Source of the DNA: Pseudomonadota bacterium
GTDB lineage: Bacteria; Bdellovibrionota; UBA1018; CAIMNF01
Length of the DNA stretch: 64,000 nt
Assembly (NCBI GenBank): GCA_027491115.1
Contig: JAIXWV010000028.1
Location: 51,857-115,856 of the forward strand
Direction: 5' to 3'
The position numbers and the translations under genes are program-made. Positions 1 to 10,690 of this stretch are shown here, piece after piece. The number at the start of each line of letters is the position of its first letter. Positions within the stretch are counted from its first letter, which is position 1. Under the pieces are notes generated by a model. That model was not told the DNA's origin, did not search any database, and worked only from the letters and a program-made list of their open reading frames with translations.

Positions 1-1965
1 GGCAAGACCTTCACGATGGCCAATGTCATTGCGCAGGTCAAACGCCCGACCCTGATCCTCTGCCACAACAAGACACTTGCCGCCCAACTTTACTCGGAAT
101 TCAAGGAGTTCTTCCCGGACAACGCGGTCGAATACTTTGTCAGCTACTACGACTACTATCAGCCCGAAGCCTACATCCCGACGACCGACACCTACATCGA
201 GAAAGACTCCCAGATCAACGACGAGATCGACAAGCTCAGGCACTCGGCTACGCGCTCCTTGCTCGAGCGCGACGATGTGATCATTGTTTCCTCGGTTTCT
301 TGCATCTACGGTCTCGGAAGCCCCGAGGCCTACGAGGGTCTGATTCTTTATCTGGAGGTCGGCAAGGAGTACAAGCGCCAGGAGGTACTGAAAAAACTCC
401 TCGAGATCCAGTACAAGCGGAATGACATCGACTTCCATCGCGGAACCTTCAGGGTGAGAGGTGAAACCGTCGAGATCTATCCTGCCTATGAGGAAGACGT
501 CGCCATCCGGCTTGAGTTCTTCGGAGACGAGCTCGAGGGCATTTCCACCTTCGATCCGCTCCGGGGCATGCGGATCGACCGCATTCCAAGAGTTACCGTG
601 TACCCTGCGAGTCATTATGTGACCACGCTCGACAACCGCAAGCGCGCCATGGATTCGATCCGCGCCGAGCTTCAAGATCGCTTGCAAGAAATGAAGTCCC
701 AGAACAAGCTCCTCGAAGCCCAACGTCTGGCCCAACGCACGCAGTTCGATCTCGAGATGATGGAACAAGTGGGATTCTGTCAGGGGATCGAGAACTACTC
801 CCGGCATCTGACCGGACGCAAGCCCGGCGAGCCACCTCCGACGCTGATGGATTACTTTCCGAAGAACTGGGTCTGCTTCATCGACGAGAGTCATGTCACG
901 GTTTCCCAGATCGGGGGCATGTACCGCGGAGACCGGGCTCGCAAAATGAACCTCGTCGAGCACGGATTCCGTCTGCCCTCGGCGCTCGACAACCGTCCGC
1001 TCAATTTCGAGGAGTGGGAGAAAATCCTGGGCCAGTGCGTGTATGTCTCGGCCACTCCGGGGACCTACGAGCTGAATCTCACCGAAGGAAAGTTTGCCCA
1101 GCAGGTGATCCGGCCCACCGGATTGCTCGACCCGCTCGTCGAGGTGCGGGGGGCCCGGAACCAGGTCGAGGATCTCTTGTCCGAGATCAAACAACGGGTC
1201 GAGCGGAACGAGCGCGTACTCGTGACCACGCTCACCAAAAAGCTCGCCGAGGATCTGACCAAGTACTACACCGAGAAAAAGATCAAAGTGAAGTACCTTC
1301 ACTCCGACATTGAAACCCTCGAGCGGGTGGAGATTTTGCGGGATTTGCGTCTCGGAACTTTCGACGTACTGGTCGGGATCAATCTCTTGCGGGAAGGTCT
1401 CGATCTTCCCGAGGTTTCCCTGGTGGCTATCCTGGATGCCGACAAAGAGGGATTCCTCCGCTCGGAACGCTCTCTCATTCAAACCATCGGACGAGCCGCC
1501 CGGAACGAGAATGGATTTGTGATCCTGTATGCCGACAAGGTGACGGCGAGCATGAAGATCGCCATCGACGAGACCAAGCGGAGACGGGCAATCCAGGAAG
1601 AGCACAACCGGGTTCACGGGATCACGCCGGCCACGATTAAAAAGAAAATCGCCGAACGGATCGATACCGGAGGGGGTTCGGGAGGCGGGAATGAGCCGGG
1701 ACATGGTCTCTGGCCTTCTGCAGCGGCCAGGCTACGCAGCCAACAACAGAATCTCCCCATGCTCGACTATATCGACAGTGCCTCCAAGATCGAGCGGATC
1801 AAGGAGCTCCTCGGTCCTCGATACGTGAGCGTCGAGAAGTTGAAGCCACTGTTGGTGAAAATGGAGAGCGAAATGAAGGCGGCGGCCCAGAATCTCGACT
1901 TCGAAAAAGCAGCCGAACTTCGGGACACAATCCGTCAGGTTCGGGCGCTCAGCCTCGATCTTTAG
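1..1965 (+). CDS. uvrB: UvrABC system protein B, 5' truncated by window edge
   Basis: Frame is open to base 1 ([12 protein letters not shown]...); [16 protein letters not shown], helicase motifs and C-terminal UVR motif ([18 protein letters not shown]). Confidence 0.97.
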   Translation, partial: GKTFTMANVIAQVKRPTLILCHNKTLAAQLYSEFKEFFPDNAVEYFVSYYDYYQPEAYIPTTDTYIEKDSQINDEIDKLRHSATRSLLERDDVIIVSSVSCIYGLGSPEAYEGLILYLEVGKEYKRQEVLKKLLEIQYKRNDIDFHRGTFRVRGETVEIYPAYEEDVAIRLEFFGDELEGISTFDPLRGMRIDRIPRVTVYPASHYVTTLDNRKRAMDSIRAELQDRLQEMKSQNKLLEAQRLAQRTQFDLEMMEQVGFCQGIENYSRHLTGRKPGEPPPTLMDYFPKNWVCFIDESHVTVSQIGGMYRGDRARKMNLVEHGFRLPSALDNRPLNFEEWEKILGQCVYVSATPGTYELNLTEGKFAQQVIRPTGLLDPLVEVRGARNQVEDLLSEIKQRVERNERVLVTTLTKKLAEDLTKYYTEKKIKVKYLHSDIETLERVEILRDLRLGTFDVLVGINLLREGLDLPEVSLVAILDADKEGFLRSERSLIQTIGRAARNENGFVILYADKVTASMKIAIDETKRRRAIQEEHNRVHGITPATIKKKIAERIDTGGGSGGGNEPGHGLWPSAAARLRSQQQNLPMLDYIDSASKIERIKELLGPRYVSVEKLKPLLVKMESEMKAAAQNLDFEKAAELRDTIRQVRALSLDL

Positions 1966-3962
1966 CGAGCGAGTTCCCAGGCTTCGCGGATGGCCCGCTT
2001 GGCGTCGATCTCGCCTGCCAGCTTCGCTCCGCCGATGATCCGGTAAGGGATCTTCGCGTCTTCACAGGTTTTCACCAGGGCATTCTCCGATTCCTGACCT
2101 GCACAGACGAACACCTGCTGGGCCGGAATCAGCTTGGACTTCCCGTCCTTGAACTTCACCTTCACGCCTTCTGGGGTGATTTCTTCGTACTCGAGGTGGT
2201 TCAGGTAGCGCACGCCCGAGCGCTTGAGATCCAGTCGGTGGATCCAACCCGTAGTCTTGCCGAGTCCACGACCCATACCGCCTTGGCTACGCTGAAGGAG
2301 GGTGATCGAAAGCTTGGTGCGCTTCGGTTTGAACCCGGGAACGAGTCCGCTTCGTTGCTCGGGATCGATTCCCCAATGCTCGAAGAATGCCTTCGGATCG
2401 TAGTCGATGGTGTCCTCGCGGTGAAGCAGGTAAGTGGCCACGTCGACTCCGATGCCGCCCGCGCCGATGATCACCATGATGTGTTTCGGAGTCACTTTGC
2501 CCGTGAGTAGATCCTGGTAAGAATGGACATGGGGCAGATCAATGCCCGGAATGGACGGCTTGCGGGGACGCACGCCTGTGGCGATCACCACCTCGTCGAA
2601 TCCCTTGATTTCAAACGAGCCCTTGATCTCACGACCGAGCGAGATCTTTCCACCCAGGCGTTTGATCTCGTTTTCCCAGTGCTCGATGCTGGAGAGGTAC
2701 TCGGCCTTGCCCGGCACCTTCGCGGCGAGCAGGAACTGTCCGCCGAGTGTCTTGCCCCGCTCGAACACGGTGACTTGGTGACCTTGGCGAAGGAGGGTGA
2801 GGGCCGCATTGAGGCCGGCCGGTCCTGCGCCGATTACTGCAATTTTTCTCGATTGGGAAGTCCGTGAAATCGACCAAGAGCCTTCTTCACATGCGGCGGG
2901 GTTCACCAGACATGAGGCTTTCTTACCTTCAAAGATGTGGTCGAGGCAGGCTTGGTTGCAGGCGATGCAGGGATTGATCTCGATCGCGCGACCTTCCTGG
3001 GTCTTCTTCACAAAATGCGGATCAGCGAGCAAGGGGCGCGCCATCGAAACCAGATCGGCGAACCCGTTTTGGAGGATGTCCTCGGCCGTGGTCGGATCGT
3101 TGATCCGATTCACCGCGATGATCGGCATCCGGACCTGGGAGCGCAATTTTGCTGTGAGGCTGGTGAAAGCGCCCTTCGGGACCATCGAAGCGATGGTCGG
3201 GATCCGGGCTTCGTGCCAGCCAATACCGGAATTCAACACGGTTACTCCGGCACGCCGCAATTCTTTGGCGAACTCCACCACTTCCTCAAAAGTGGAACCT
3301 TTTTCGACCAGGTCCAGAATGGAGACCCGGAAGATGATGATGAACTCTTTCCCGGTGTGCTCTCGGACCGATTTCACGATCTCGAGCGCGAAGCGCATCC
3401 GGTTCTCGAAGCTGCCACCCCATTCGTCTTTGCGCTGATTGGTGCGTTCGCACAAGAACTGGTGGATCAAGTAACCTTCGGATCCCATGATTTCGACGCC
3501 GTCGTAGCCGGCCAATTTTGCGTTCGCAGCGGCCTTGCCAAAATCACGAACTGTGGAGCGAACCAGGAAACCCGGCATCGCAAACGGAGTGAACGGCGTG
3601 ATCGGAGACTTGATGCGGGACGGAGCCACCGAAAACGGATGAAAGGCGTAACGTCCGGCGTGCAAAAGTTGGAGACAGATTTTCGAACCGGCTTCGTGCA
3701 CGGCTCGGGTCAGGCTTTGGTGGGCGCGGGCCCAAGAAGCCGAGTGGAAGGATCCTCCGCCCGGAGTCAATCGTCCGAGGCGGTTCGGAGAGTAGCCGCC
3801 GGTAATGATCAACCCCACTCCGCCCTTGGCGCGTTCCACAAAGTACTCGGTGAGAGCAGGCAGATTGCTCAGGCTGTCTTCGAGGCCCGTGTGCATGGAG
3901 CCCATGACAAAACGGTTCTTGAGTTCCGTAAAACCCAGGGGGAGGGGTTGAAAGAGTTTCAT
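1962..3962 (-). CDS. fadH: NADH:flavin oxidoreductase / 2,4-dienoyl-CoA reductase-like (FMN barrel plus FAD/NAD domain)
   Basis: OYE-like N-terminal barrel, 4Fe-4S Cys cluster ([24 protein letters not shown]), [10 protein letters not shown] and [10 protein letters not shown] dinucleotide folds. Confidence 0.88.
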   Translation of the reverse strand: MKLFQPLPLGFTELKNRFVMGSMHTGLEDSLSNLPALTEYFVERAKGGVGLIITGGYSPNRLGRLTPGGGSFHSASWARAHQSLTRAVHEAGSKICLQLLHAGRYAFHPFSVAPSRIKSPITPFTPFAMPGFLVRSTVRDFGKAAANAKLAGYDGVEIMGSEGYLIHQFLCERTNQRKDEWGGSFENRMRFALEIVKSVREHTGKEFIIIFRVSILDLVEKGSTFEEVVEFAKELRRAGVTVLNSGIGWHEARIPTIASMVPKGAFTSLTAKLRSQVRMPIIAVNRINDPTTAEDILQNGFADLVSMARPLLADPHFVKKTQEGRAIEINPCIACNQACLDHIFEGKKASCLVNPAACEEGSWSISRTSQSRKIAVIGAGPAGLNAALTLLRQGHQVTVFERGKTLGGQFLLAAKVPGKAEYLSSIEHWENEIKRLGGKISLGREIKGSFEIKGFDEVVIATGVRPRKPSIPGIDLPHVHSYQDLLTGKVTPKHIMVIIGAGGIGVDVATYLLHREDTIDYDPKAFFEHWGIDPEQRSGLVPGFKPKRTKLSITLLQRSQGGMGRGLGKTTGWIHRLDLKRSGVRYLNHLEYEEITPEGVKVKFKDGKSKLIPAQQVFVCAGQESENALVKTCEDAKIPYRIIGGAKLAGEIDAKRAIREAWELAR

Positions 3963-4010
3963 CCTTGAAACTCTAGCGTTTTTTTGCCTCCTCCGATACC
4001 CTTTTGCCTG

Positions 4011-5552
4011 ATGAAATCAGCTTCTTTTTTGACGGTCTTGTTTTTCGGCCTCTCGGCACTTTCCTCGGCTTCACTCGCTGCGACATTCAAGTTCAGGATT
4101 TTGGCCGAACCCACCACCTTCGACTGGCACCTGGCCAGCACTGCGGTCGAAACCCCGCTCATGATGAACCTCATGGAGGGTTTGAGCGAGGTGGATGGCA
4201 ATTTGAAGCCCAAGCCCTGCTTGGCCGAGAAAATGGTCGTATCACCTGACCAGAAGACCTACACCTTCACCCTCCGGAAAGGGATCAAGTGGTCGGATGG
4301 CACTCCGCTCAAGGCCCAGGACTTTGTCGAAGGCTGGAAGCGCCTCCTGACCCCCTCCACCGGTGCCCCCTATGCCTACCTGCTCTTTGATGTCGTCGGA
4401 GCAGAGGATTTCAACAAGAAGAAAACGGCTGATTTTTCGAAGGTCGGAGTCCAGGCCCGCGATGATCGCACCGTAGTGGTCACCCTTTCCCGGCCGGTCG
4501 CTTACTTTCCTTATTTGACCGCATTTTGGCCACTTTTTCCGGTCCGGAAGGACCTGATCGATCGGGACGGCAACCAGTGGCTGAAGCCCGGCAAACTGAT
4601 CACGGTTGGTCCCTACGTACTCGAAAGTTACCAGATGCAGACCAAGGTCGTGATGAAAGCGAACCCACACTACTGGCGCAAGACCGGCAATGTGACCGAA
4701 GTCGTGGCCATGGTGATTAAGGACAGCGCTACCGCCATGAACGTCTTTAAGTCTGGGGGCGTTCAGGTGATGCAGGATTTCGCTCCGAACGACCTGAAAC
4801 TCGCGCGTCCGATGAGTGAATTCAAGACCTTCCCTTACTTGAAGACGCACTATCTGGGCTTCAAAACCAAGGGTTCGGTGGCTGAAAACAGGGAGCTTCG
4901 ATTGGCGATTGCTCATGCGATCAACCGGAAGCCGATTCCGAGCATCCTGAACGGAACGCAAAAAGTAGCCTCGAGTTTCATTCCCCCGAAAGTCACCGGG
5001 CACGATCCAAAACTCGAACTTCCCTTCGATCCTCAAAAAGCCAAGGAGTATCTGAAAAAATCGGGATTGAATCCTGCCAACTTGCAGCTCGAGATCGTTG
5101 CCAGAAACGCCGAGCGTCCTCAGATCATGGCCCAATACATCCAAAGCGAACTCAAGAAGAACCTGGGCGTCGAGCTCAAGATCCAGCTCTTCGACCACAA
5201 GGTGTTCCGGAGTCAGGTCCAAACCGGTAATTTTCCTATGATGTTGATGGTGTGGGCCGCGGATTATCCAGACGGGGACAGCTTCATGGGTCTATTCGAG
5301 ACCGGGACGGGTAACAACCTGACTCGCTTCTCCCAGCCCAAGTTCGACGAAAACATCCAGAAGGCCCGCGAGGATTGGAATACCCTTAAGCGTGAAGCTC
5401 TTTATAGGGAGGCGCAGCGCCTCCTTCAGGCCAAAGAGGCGGCTGTAATCCCGCTTTACTATGAAGAGAACGAGGCCCTGGTGGCTAAGCAGGTGAAGGG
5501 GTTCAAGATCAATCCGATCGGGTATTTTTTTCTGCGGGAAGTCGAGATCTGA
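4011..5552 (+). CDS. Peptide ABC transporter substrate-binding protein (OppA-like, SBP family 5)
   Basis: Signal peptide; typical SBP5 text (LAEKMVVSPDQKTYTFTLRKGIKWSDGTPLKAQDFVEGWKR). Start moved to ATG 4011. Confidence 0.9.
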   Translation: MKSASFLTVLFFGLSALSSASLAATFKFRILAEPTTFDWHLASTAVETPLMMNLMEGLSEVDGNLKPKPCLAEKMVVSPDQKTYTFTLRKGIKWSDGTPLKAQDFVEGWKRLLTPSTGAPYAYLLFDVVGAEDFNKKKTADFSKVGVQARDDRTVVVTLSRPVAYFPYLTAFWPLFPVRKDLIDRDGNQWLKPGKLITVGPYVLESYQMQTKVVMKANPHYWRKTGNVTEVVAMVIKDSATAMNVFKSGGVQVMQDFAPNDLKLARPMSEFKTFPYLKTHYLGFKTKGSVAENRELRLAIAHAINRKPIPSILNGTQKVASSFIPPKVTGHDPKLELPFDPQKAKEYLKKSGLNPANLQLEIVARNAERPQIMAQYIQSELKKNLGVELKIQLFDHKVFRSQVQTGNFPMMLMVWAADYPDGDSFMGLFETGTGNNLTRFSQPKFDENIQKAREDWNTLKREALYREAQRLLQAKEAAVIPLYYEENEALVAKQVKGFKINPIGYFFLREVEI

Positions 5553-5614
5553 CGCTGCGCATTATTCCTCAGGTTCAAGAAATTTTGAACTGACGACATT
5601 GGGGTGAAGAGTTC

Positions 5615-6436
5615 TTGCGCATTGGGTTAGCGCAGGGTATCACCACGCGCATGATGAATCTCGCTCTGACTCTGATTTTCACGGGAATGACTTCAATGAA
5701 CAGTGTTGCCGCACCCCTCGATCTCTCTGAATGTGACCGAATGTATTCCAAGAGAGGGGATCGACTGATTCCTTCAGCCCAGTGCTACCAGACCGCACTC
5801 TCCACGGCATCGGACAGTGAAAAGAAGACCGTGTACGAGCGGGCCTTTATCGCGCTCTCGGCGGCCGTCAACGACGGACCCAAGACTCAGGCCGAGGCTG
5901 ATGCGATCGCACTCGGGCTGAAGCTGGTCGGCGAACTCGAAAAGGTGGCTCCGGGGACCGGTGATCTTGCCTACTGGCGGGCGGTGTTCGTGAGCTTTGA
6001 TGCCATGAGGAAAGATCGCGGAGCCGTTCTTCCGAAAAACCTTTTTGCCGTTCTGAAAAGTCTTCAGCAAGATCTGCGTTCCGCGATGTCACTCGATCCG
6101 AAGGTCCACGTTTATGGTCCGAACCGCGTACTCGGAATCATGCACACCCAGATGCCGGGGATTGTCGGTGGAGACAAATCCCTCGCTGAAAACTTGCTGC
6201 TCGAGGCGTACCAAAGGGCGCCTGAACTCAGTGGTAACCATGTTGCCTACGCCAAAATCCTCATGGTGAATGGAAAAGACGCTCAAGCAAAAATGGTGCT
6301 CGAGCGCTTCATCGCGGCGAAAGATCAGGACCTGGATCCGTATCCCTCCGAGCCGCTTCGCACGGTGAAGCCTGAACTCGACCGTGATCGGAAGACCGCA
6401 AAATCCATGCTTCAGGAATTGAACGAGGAAGAGTGA
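5615..6436 (+). CDS. Exported TPR-like protein, resembles TRAP-associated TatT-type proteins (tentative)
   Basis: Hydrophobic N-terminus; YGPNRVLGIMHTQMPGIVGGDKSLAENLLLEAYQRAPELSGNHVAYAKIL helical-repeat pattern. Confidence 0.6.
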   Translation: MRIGLAQGITTRMMNLALTLIFTGMTSMNSVAAPLDLSECDRMYSKRGDRLIPSAQCYQTALSTASDSEKKTVYERAFIALSAAVNDGPKTQAEADAIALGLKLVGELEKVAPGTGDLAYWRAVFVSFDAMRKDRGAVLPKNLFAVLKSLQQDLRSAMSLDPKVHVYGPNRVLGIMHTQMPGIVGGDKSLAENLLLEAYQRAPELSGNHVAYAKILMVNGKDAQAKMVLERFIAAKDQDLDPYPSEPLRTVKPELDRDRKTAKSMLQELNEEE

Positions 6437-7701
6437 GTCGAAGATTCATGCGACTTTCCCGGTGGCTCGCAGTATCGCTCGCAATATACCTGCTCGGATC
6501 GATTGGCCCGGCTCAGGCCCAGGTCCTCTCGACCTACGTCCGGGAACAGGTGGGAACGCTTCCAAAGGGTCGCTTCCTGGTGAGTGTGATGAACGTCACT
6601 GCGTCGCTCGACTCGATGTACGGACGGAACGGCCAGCGACAGTCTCTGTCTTCCAATCTCAATCAAGGCGTCAGTTTTCAGAAAATTACCGAGGAAGATT
6701 CTGTTCGGGGGAATCAGCTTTCGGGCTTGTTTCTCTCAAACGGAGTGAGTCTTTCTGATTCGGCCGGGTCTCTGAGTGGAACCATTTCCGGTGCGGTTTC
6801 GGGTAAAATTCCAGTTTTGGGCTACGGACTGACCGATGACACTGGGGTCTACCTTTCCCTCCCTGTTCTCAATTTTCGGATCAGTTCACGCTATCGATTC
6901 ACTCCGAGTGCGGCCACTGCGGGATTGCTCTCTCAACTTCAGGCCTCCGATCAATCTTCCGTCGCGGCCGAGTTCAACACAGCACTGGGAAACAGTCTCG
7001 AGAGCAAGTTGACCCGCGCAGGTCTCAGCTGGAACCCCGAGGTGAATCGGGATTATCTCGGAGATGCACAGATCACAGTGATGCGGATCATTCCGTCTGC
7101 CCCCGGTTCCTGGAAGCGCTCCCTTCAGCCTCATGTGATTTTGCCGACCTCCACGACCGCGGATTTACGAGATCTTTACGGTTTGCGAGCAGGTGATCGC
7201 CGTTGGGGCTTCGGGATGAAGTTCGCGGCCGAGAAGGAATTCCTCTATCGGCTAAAATTCAACGTGGGATTGAGTGGTACCTATCTGTTCAATTCCACCC
7301 AAGGCAGGCGCTTACCCAAAGATTCCGGCGACAGTCTCGGAGAATTGGTTGATCCGGCCGCCCGGATCGGCGGGGGCGCGCGGTTCCAGGGTCAGGCACA
7401 GCTCCGATACACCTTCCCGCGTTGGGTCGGTGTGAATCTGGGGACAGTGTATCAACGGCGCTTGAGCGAGAAAATCAGCGGCAGCCTCCAACCCGCAGAG
7501 GCGTATTCCTTGGCCTCGGGGAGATCCTCCTTTCAGTTGCTCTCGGGTTACGCCTCGGTCGATCTCAACTCGATCCAGAGTTTTCTCGAGGGTGGATTCT
7601 TGTTTCCCGCCCAGGCGGAGCTCGGGGTGGGGCTGCCTCTCGCAGGCCAGAACGCGGTGGCTGAACCGGTGGTTGAATTGCAAGGAACCATGTTTTTTTA
7701 G
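6433..7701 (+). CDS. Predicted outer-membrane beta-barrel protein
   Basis: Signal peptide, alternating amphipathic strands, C-terminal Phe (LQGTMFF); GTG start overlapping the previous stop. Confidence 0.6.
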   Translation: MSRRFMRLSRWLAVSLAIYLLGSIGPAQAQVLSTYVREQVGTLPKGRFLVSVMNVTASLDSMYGRNGQRQSLSSNLNQGVSFQKITEEDSVRGNQLSGLFLSNGVSLSDSAGSLSGTISGAVSGKIPVLGYGLTDDTGVYLSLPVLNFRISSRYRFTPSAATAGLLSQLQASDQSSVAAEFNTALGNSLESKLTRAGLSWNPEVNRDYLGDAQITVMRIIPSAPGSWKRSLQPHVILPTSTTADLRDLYGLRAGDRRWGFGMKFAAEKEFLYRLKFNVGLSGTYLFNSTQGRRLPKDSGDSLGELVDPAARIGGGARFQGQAQLRYTFPRWVGVNLGTVYQRRLSEKISGSLQPAEAYSLASGRSSFQLLSGYASVDLNSIQSFLEGGFLFPAQAELGVGLPLAGQNAVAEPVVELQGTMFF

Positions 7702-7710
7702 GAGGAACGG

Positions 7711-8436
7711 ATGAAGTACACCTGGATCACACCTTTACTCCTGCTCTCCTTCGTAGCTTGTGGACGCGCGCCTTTGGATCTTGGGCCTCAGACTCGTACG
7801 GAACCCCAGACAGCACTTTCCATCGAGAGGCTGAAAGGCCTTCGGGTGAAGGAGCTATTCGTGGTGGTGTTTCCGAAGAATTACACGCCTCTCGAGTGGA
7901 AAAATATTTTCGACGACACCCGGATCCTGAGTCGCAACAAGCGGCGCTTGCGTGCATTGGAAGGTTTGAGCGACGACGTTTCCCAGGATGAGCGGGCCGA
8001 GCTGATCGGCAAGAATGCCGAAATCCTGACCACACTCGGTTCGAAGAGCCTCTTCATGATGAGTTGGAGTGCTGCCGACGAAAATTGCCGGATCCGCGAC
8101 ACGCTCAAAATCACTTGCCGGCCGTCCAATCCGGACAACCCGCTGAACGGAGGTCTTCCCAAGCATGTGTCGCCGATCGAGTGGGTGCGCCCCGATCCGG
8201 TCCGTTCCGAAGTGAAGACCCCTTATGTTGCGATTCGTTTGGAGCAGAAAGATGCTGAAAAGGGGCCACTTTACGGATTGGACCTCCGCTTGAAGCCCGA
8301 GTCCCTGGGTGAAACCGAACTTTGGTTCAAGGGAGAAGCGCTTCCCGTGCAGGGGAGTCTGTTTTCGAATCCCGAAGGCTCACCGGTATCGGAGTACTTT
8401 CCTTACGGCTATGCCGAGATGACGCTCGGCGAGTGA
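7711..8436 (+). CDS. Hypothetical lipoprotein
   Basis: Lipobox LLSFVAC near the N-terminus; immediately downstream of the beta-barrel gene. Confidence 0.65.
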   Translation: MKYTWITPLLLLSFVACGRAPLDLGPQTRTEPQTALSIERLKGLRVKELFVVVFPKNYTPLEWKNIFDDTRILSRNKRRLRALEGLSDDVSQDERAELIGKNAEILTTLGSKSLFMMSWSAADENCRIRDTLKITCRPSNPDNPLNGGLPKHVSPIEWVRPDPVRSEVKTPYVAIRLEQKDAEKGPLYGLDLRLKPESLGETELWFKGEALPVQGSLFSNPEGSPVSEYFPYGYAEMTLGE

Positions 8437-8443
8437 AAACGCA

Positions 8444-8474
8444 AACACCCGGGAAGTTTTGCTCCCCGGGTGTT
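8444..8474. terminator. Intrinsic terminator hairpin between convergent genes (T-rich tail on the minus strand)
   Basis: AACACCCGGG-aagttttgctc-CCCGGGTGTT, perfect 10-bp stem; read on the minus strand it is followed by TTGCGTTTTC. Confidence 0.75.
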
Positions 8475-8512
8475 CCGATGATGATGAGGGTCGTTGTTGG
8501 GAATCAGTTACT

Positions 8513-9391
8513 TCAGAGGTTTTCTGCGTTGTTGCGATCCTTGATCCCGCGGACGTAGCCGCGGATCCGGGACTTCATGATGATCGTGTAGGAGTCCTCG
8601 AGCTGCTGGTCGCAGTACTTGACCAGGTTGGCATTAGGGTTGTCCGACAGATCACTGATCAGGCAAGGGAGGGTGGAGGAGTACCAACCGAGCAGGGTCA
8701 CGCCGTACAGTGTGGATGCCGCTCCAAAGCCTGCCAGAGTGAGGATCTTCACGGTCGTTCCGGCTGCGACACCGAAGCCGACCACCGAGGCGATTCCTTC
8801 CCAGACCTTGACATCCAGTTTCGGGAAAGCAGCGACGAGAAGCTCGATTTCGGCCATGCTCACCTTGTCGCCACGGAGGATACGGTCGGTGATTTCTGCA
8901 GCTGCGATCTCACCTTTGTTCCGGAGGGCGTTGCCGATCCGTGCGATCAGGTTGATCATCTTGCTGTCGGTCTGGTCGTTCAAGCGCTTCTTCTTTTCAA
9001 AGCGTCCAGTGAGATAAGCAGTTCCGTAGAAGAAAGGCGTCATCGCCTTCATCATGCCGCGATTCAACGCAAGACCGATCTTCGAGGCCAACTTGCCGAT
9101 CTTGGTCTGCTTCTTCGGCTTTTCGCCGGCGTGCTCGGCCTTGAGTTCGTTCACTTCATTTTGAATCGAGTCGATCACTTCGATTTCTTCTTCAGAAGCG
9201 GCTTCGGCACGCACCACGTCGATACTGTTTTGGAGGCGCTCCAATGAAATGGACTCCGATACCTGTTGATCAAAGGATTCAACGAGCACCGCGTCTTCCG
9301 CGCTCATCGTTTCGGCATGGGCCTGGAAGGAAGGGGTGATCAGGGAAAGGCAAAGAAGGGCCATCAACAAACGGTTCATCAAATGGTTCAT
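8513..9391 (-). CDS. Hypothetical exported/membrane protein
   Basis: Signal peptide (MNHLMNRLLMALLCLSLITPSFQAHA), coiled-coil-like N-terminus, Gly/Ala-rich hydrophobic segment. Confidence 0.6.
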   Translation of the reverse strand: MNHLMNRLLMALLCLSLITPSFQAHAETMSAEDAVLVESFDQQVSESISLERLQNSIDVVRAEAASEEEIEVIDSIQNEVNELKAEHAGEKPKKQTKIGKLASKIGLALNRGMMKAMTPFFYGTAYLTGRFEKKKRLNDQTDSKMINLIARIGNALRNKGEIAAAEITDRILRGDKVSMAEIELLVAAFPKLDVKVWEGIASVVGFGVAAGTTVKILTLAGFGAASTLYGVTLLGWYSSTLPCLISDLSDNPNANLVKYCDQQLEDSYTIIMKSRIRGYVRGIKDRNNAENL

Positions 9392-9571
9392 TTTGGGTAA
9401 TCCTGTAGGGGGCAAATTCAACGCAGGGGTTACGGAAAGCGGCAGTGCATTCCGGAGGGGGCTGCGTGAACGAGTGAGCGGATATTACCCGACCATTTTG
9501 ATTTTGTAAATAGAAAAAGAATAAAAACCAACAGGATCAGTCAACTCGATCCATTGAGTGGACCGAGAGAC

Positions 9572-10690
9572 TCACTTCTTCTTGATCAAGAAGTACTGCG
9601 ATCCGTAGCCGCCAAGAGTTTCCGCTGCGACTCTCGCGTCTTGACCATAGCCGAAGTAAAGATCCGCCCGCGCAGGTCCTTTGATCGCGCCGCCGGTATC
9701 CTGGCTGAGCATGAAACGGGTGACATCTTTACCGTTCACATTCACTTTGATGAAGTTCAACAATCCGGATGCGGGATAGTGACGGCGGTCGAAGGCAAGC
9801 GAGCGACGTTCAGTGAGCGGTATTCCATGAATTCCCACCGGCTCTTCATCAGTCAGCTTGAAGTACACATAGCTCGGGCTGGCGTTGAATAATTCGCGCT
9901 GGATCTCGGGACGTTCTAAAAAGACTTTTCGCTGCTGATCATATGAAGTCTGGGTGGGTTCCAAGTACCCCCGCTCGACCATCAACTTCGAAAAAAACCT
10001 GAGGGGCTGAGCATTCATTCCGTCGAAGCTGATGTGCTTCATCACCCGGACTCCGTCGCCGAGGTCAACACGAACCCGTCCACCGCCCTCAATCTGAAGT
10101 GAATAGAGCTCGAAGAGATCGGTGTCGAGGTAGACCGACTCCAGCCCTTGGCCAGCCAATGCGCTGTCGTAAATGATCTGCTCGCGAGTCGACTCTTTCA
10201 ACGTCGAGTCTCCGGGAGTTCTGTAGAGTGGTACCCTGAAGCGTTCAGACGGAGTGAGTGATCCTTCGAAATCCGGGCTGTAATAGGCGGTGAACCGGGT
10301 CGATTTTACGGAGGGGCGATACACTCGGAAGCGGGTGCGGACCGCACGATTGAACCGTTCGAAGCATTCTCCCCGCATTTTTTCAGTCATGCATTCCCGG
10401 GCGCCCCGTCCGAGCTCCTGGAACAATACGAGGCTGTCGCGGAGAATGGTTTTCGGGTACCAACTCTCACCGAACTTCACTCTTCCTTTCAGATCCACGC
10501 CTCGATCAAAGGCATCGAGTTGCCGCTGAATCGCCAGATCGAGCAGTTCGAAGTTGAGATCATCCTCATAGGTGATCTGTGATCCACTGATTTCCACTGT
10601 AGGAGTGACGAAGTCACCTTCACGAGCAAGGGACTCGAGGGGGGTCAAAAAAACCAGGGTCAACAGTAAGGAGAGGAAGTTCGATTTCAT
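9572..10690 (-). CDS. mltA: Membrane-bound lytic murein transglycosylase A family protein
   Basis: TRFTAYYSPDFEGS and 3D-domain C-terminus (SQDTGGAIKGPARADLYFGYG). Confidence 0.92.
   Translation of the reverse strand: MKSNFLSLLLTLVFLTPLESLAREGDFVTPTVEISGSQITYEDDLNFELLDLAIQRQLDAFDRGVDLKGRVKFGESWYPKTILRDSLVLFQELGRGARECMTEKMRGECFERFNRAVRTRFRVYRPSVKSTRFTAYYSPDFEGSLTPSERFRVPLYRTPGDSTLKESTREQIIYDSALAGQGLESVYLDTDLFELYSLQIEGGGRVRVDLGDGVRVMKHISFDGMNAQPLRFFSKLMVERGYLEPTQTSYDQQRKVFLERPEIQRELFNASPSYVYFKLTDEEPVGIHGIPLTERRSLAFDRRHYPASGLLNFIKVNVNGKDVTRFMLSQDTGGAIKGPARADLYFGYGQDARVAAETLGGYGSQYFLIKKK

Noticed and set aside
2937-3968. 343-aa plus-strand ORF
   Set aside because: Antisense to the fadH-like gene; composition artefact.
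4242-5222. 326-aa minus-strand ORF
   Set aside because: Antisense to the peptide-binding protein gene.
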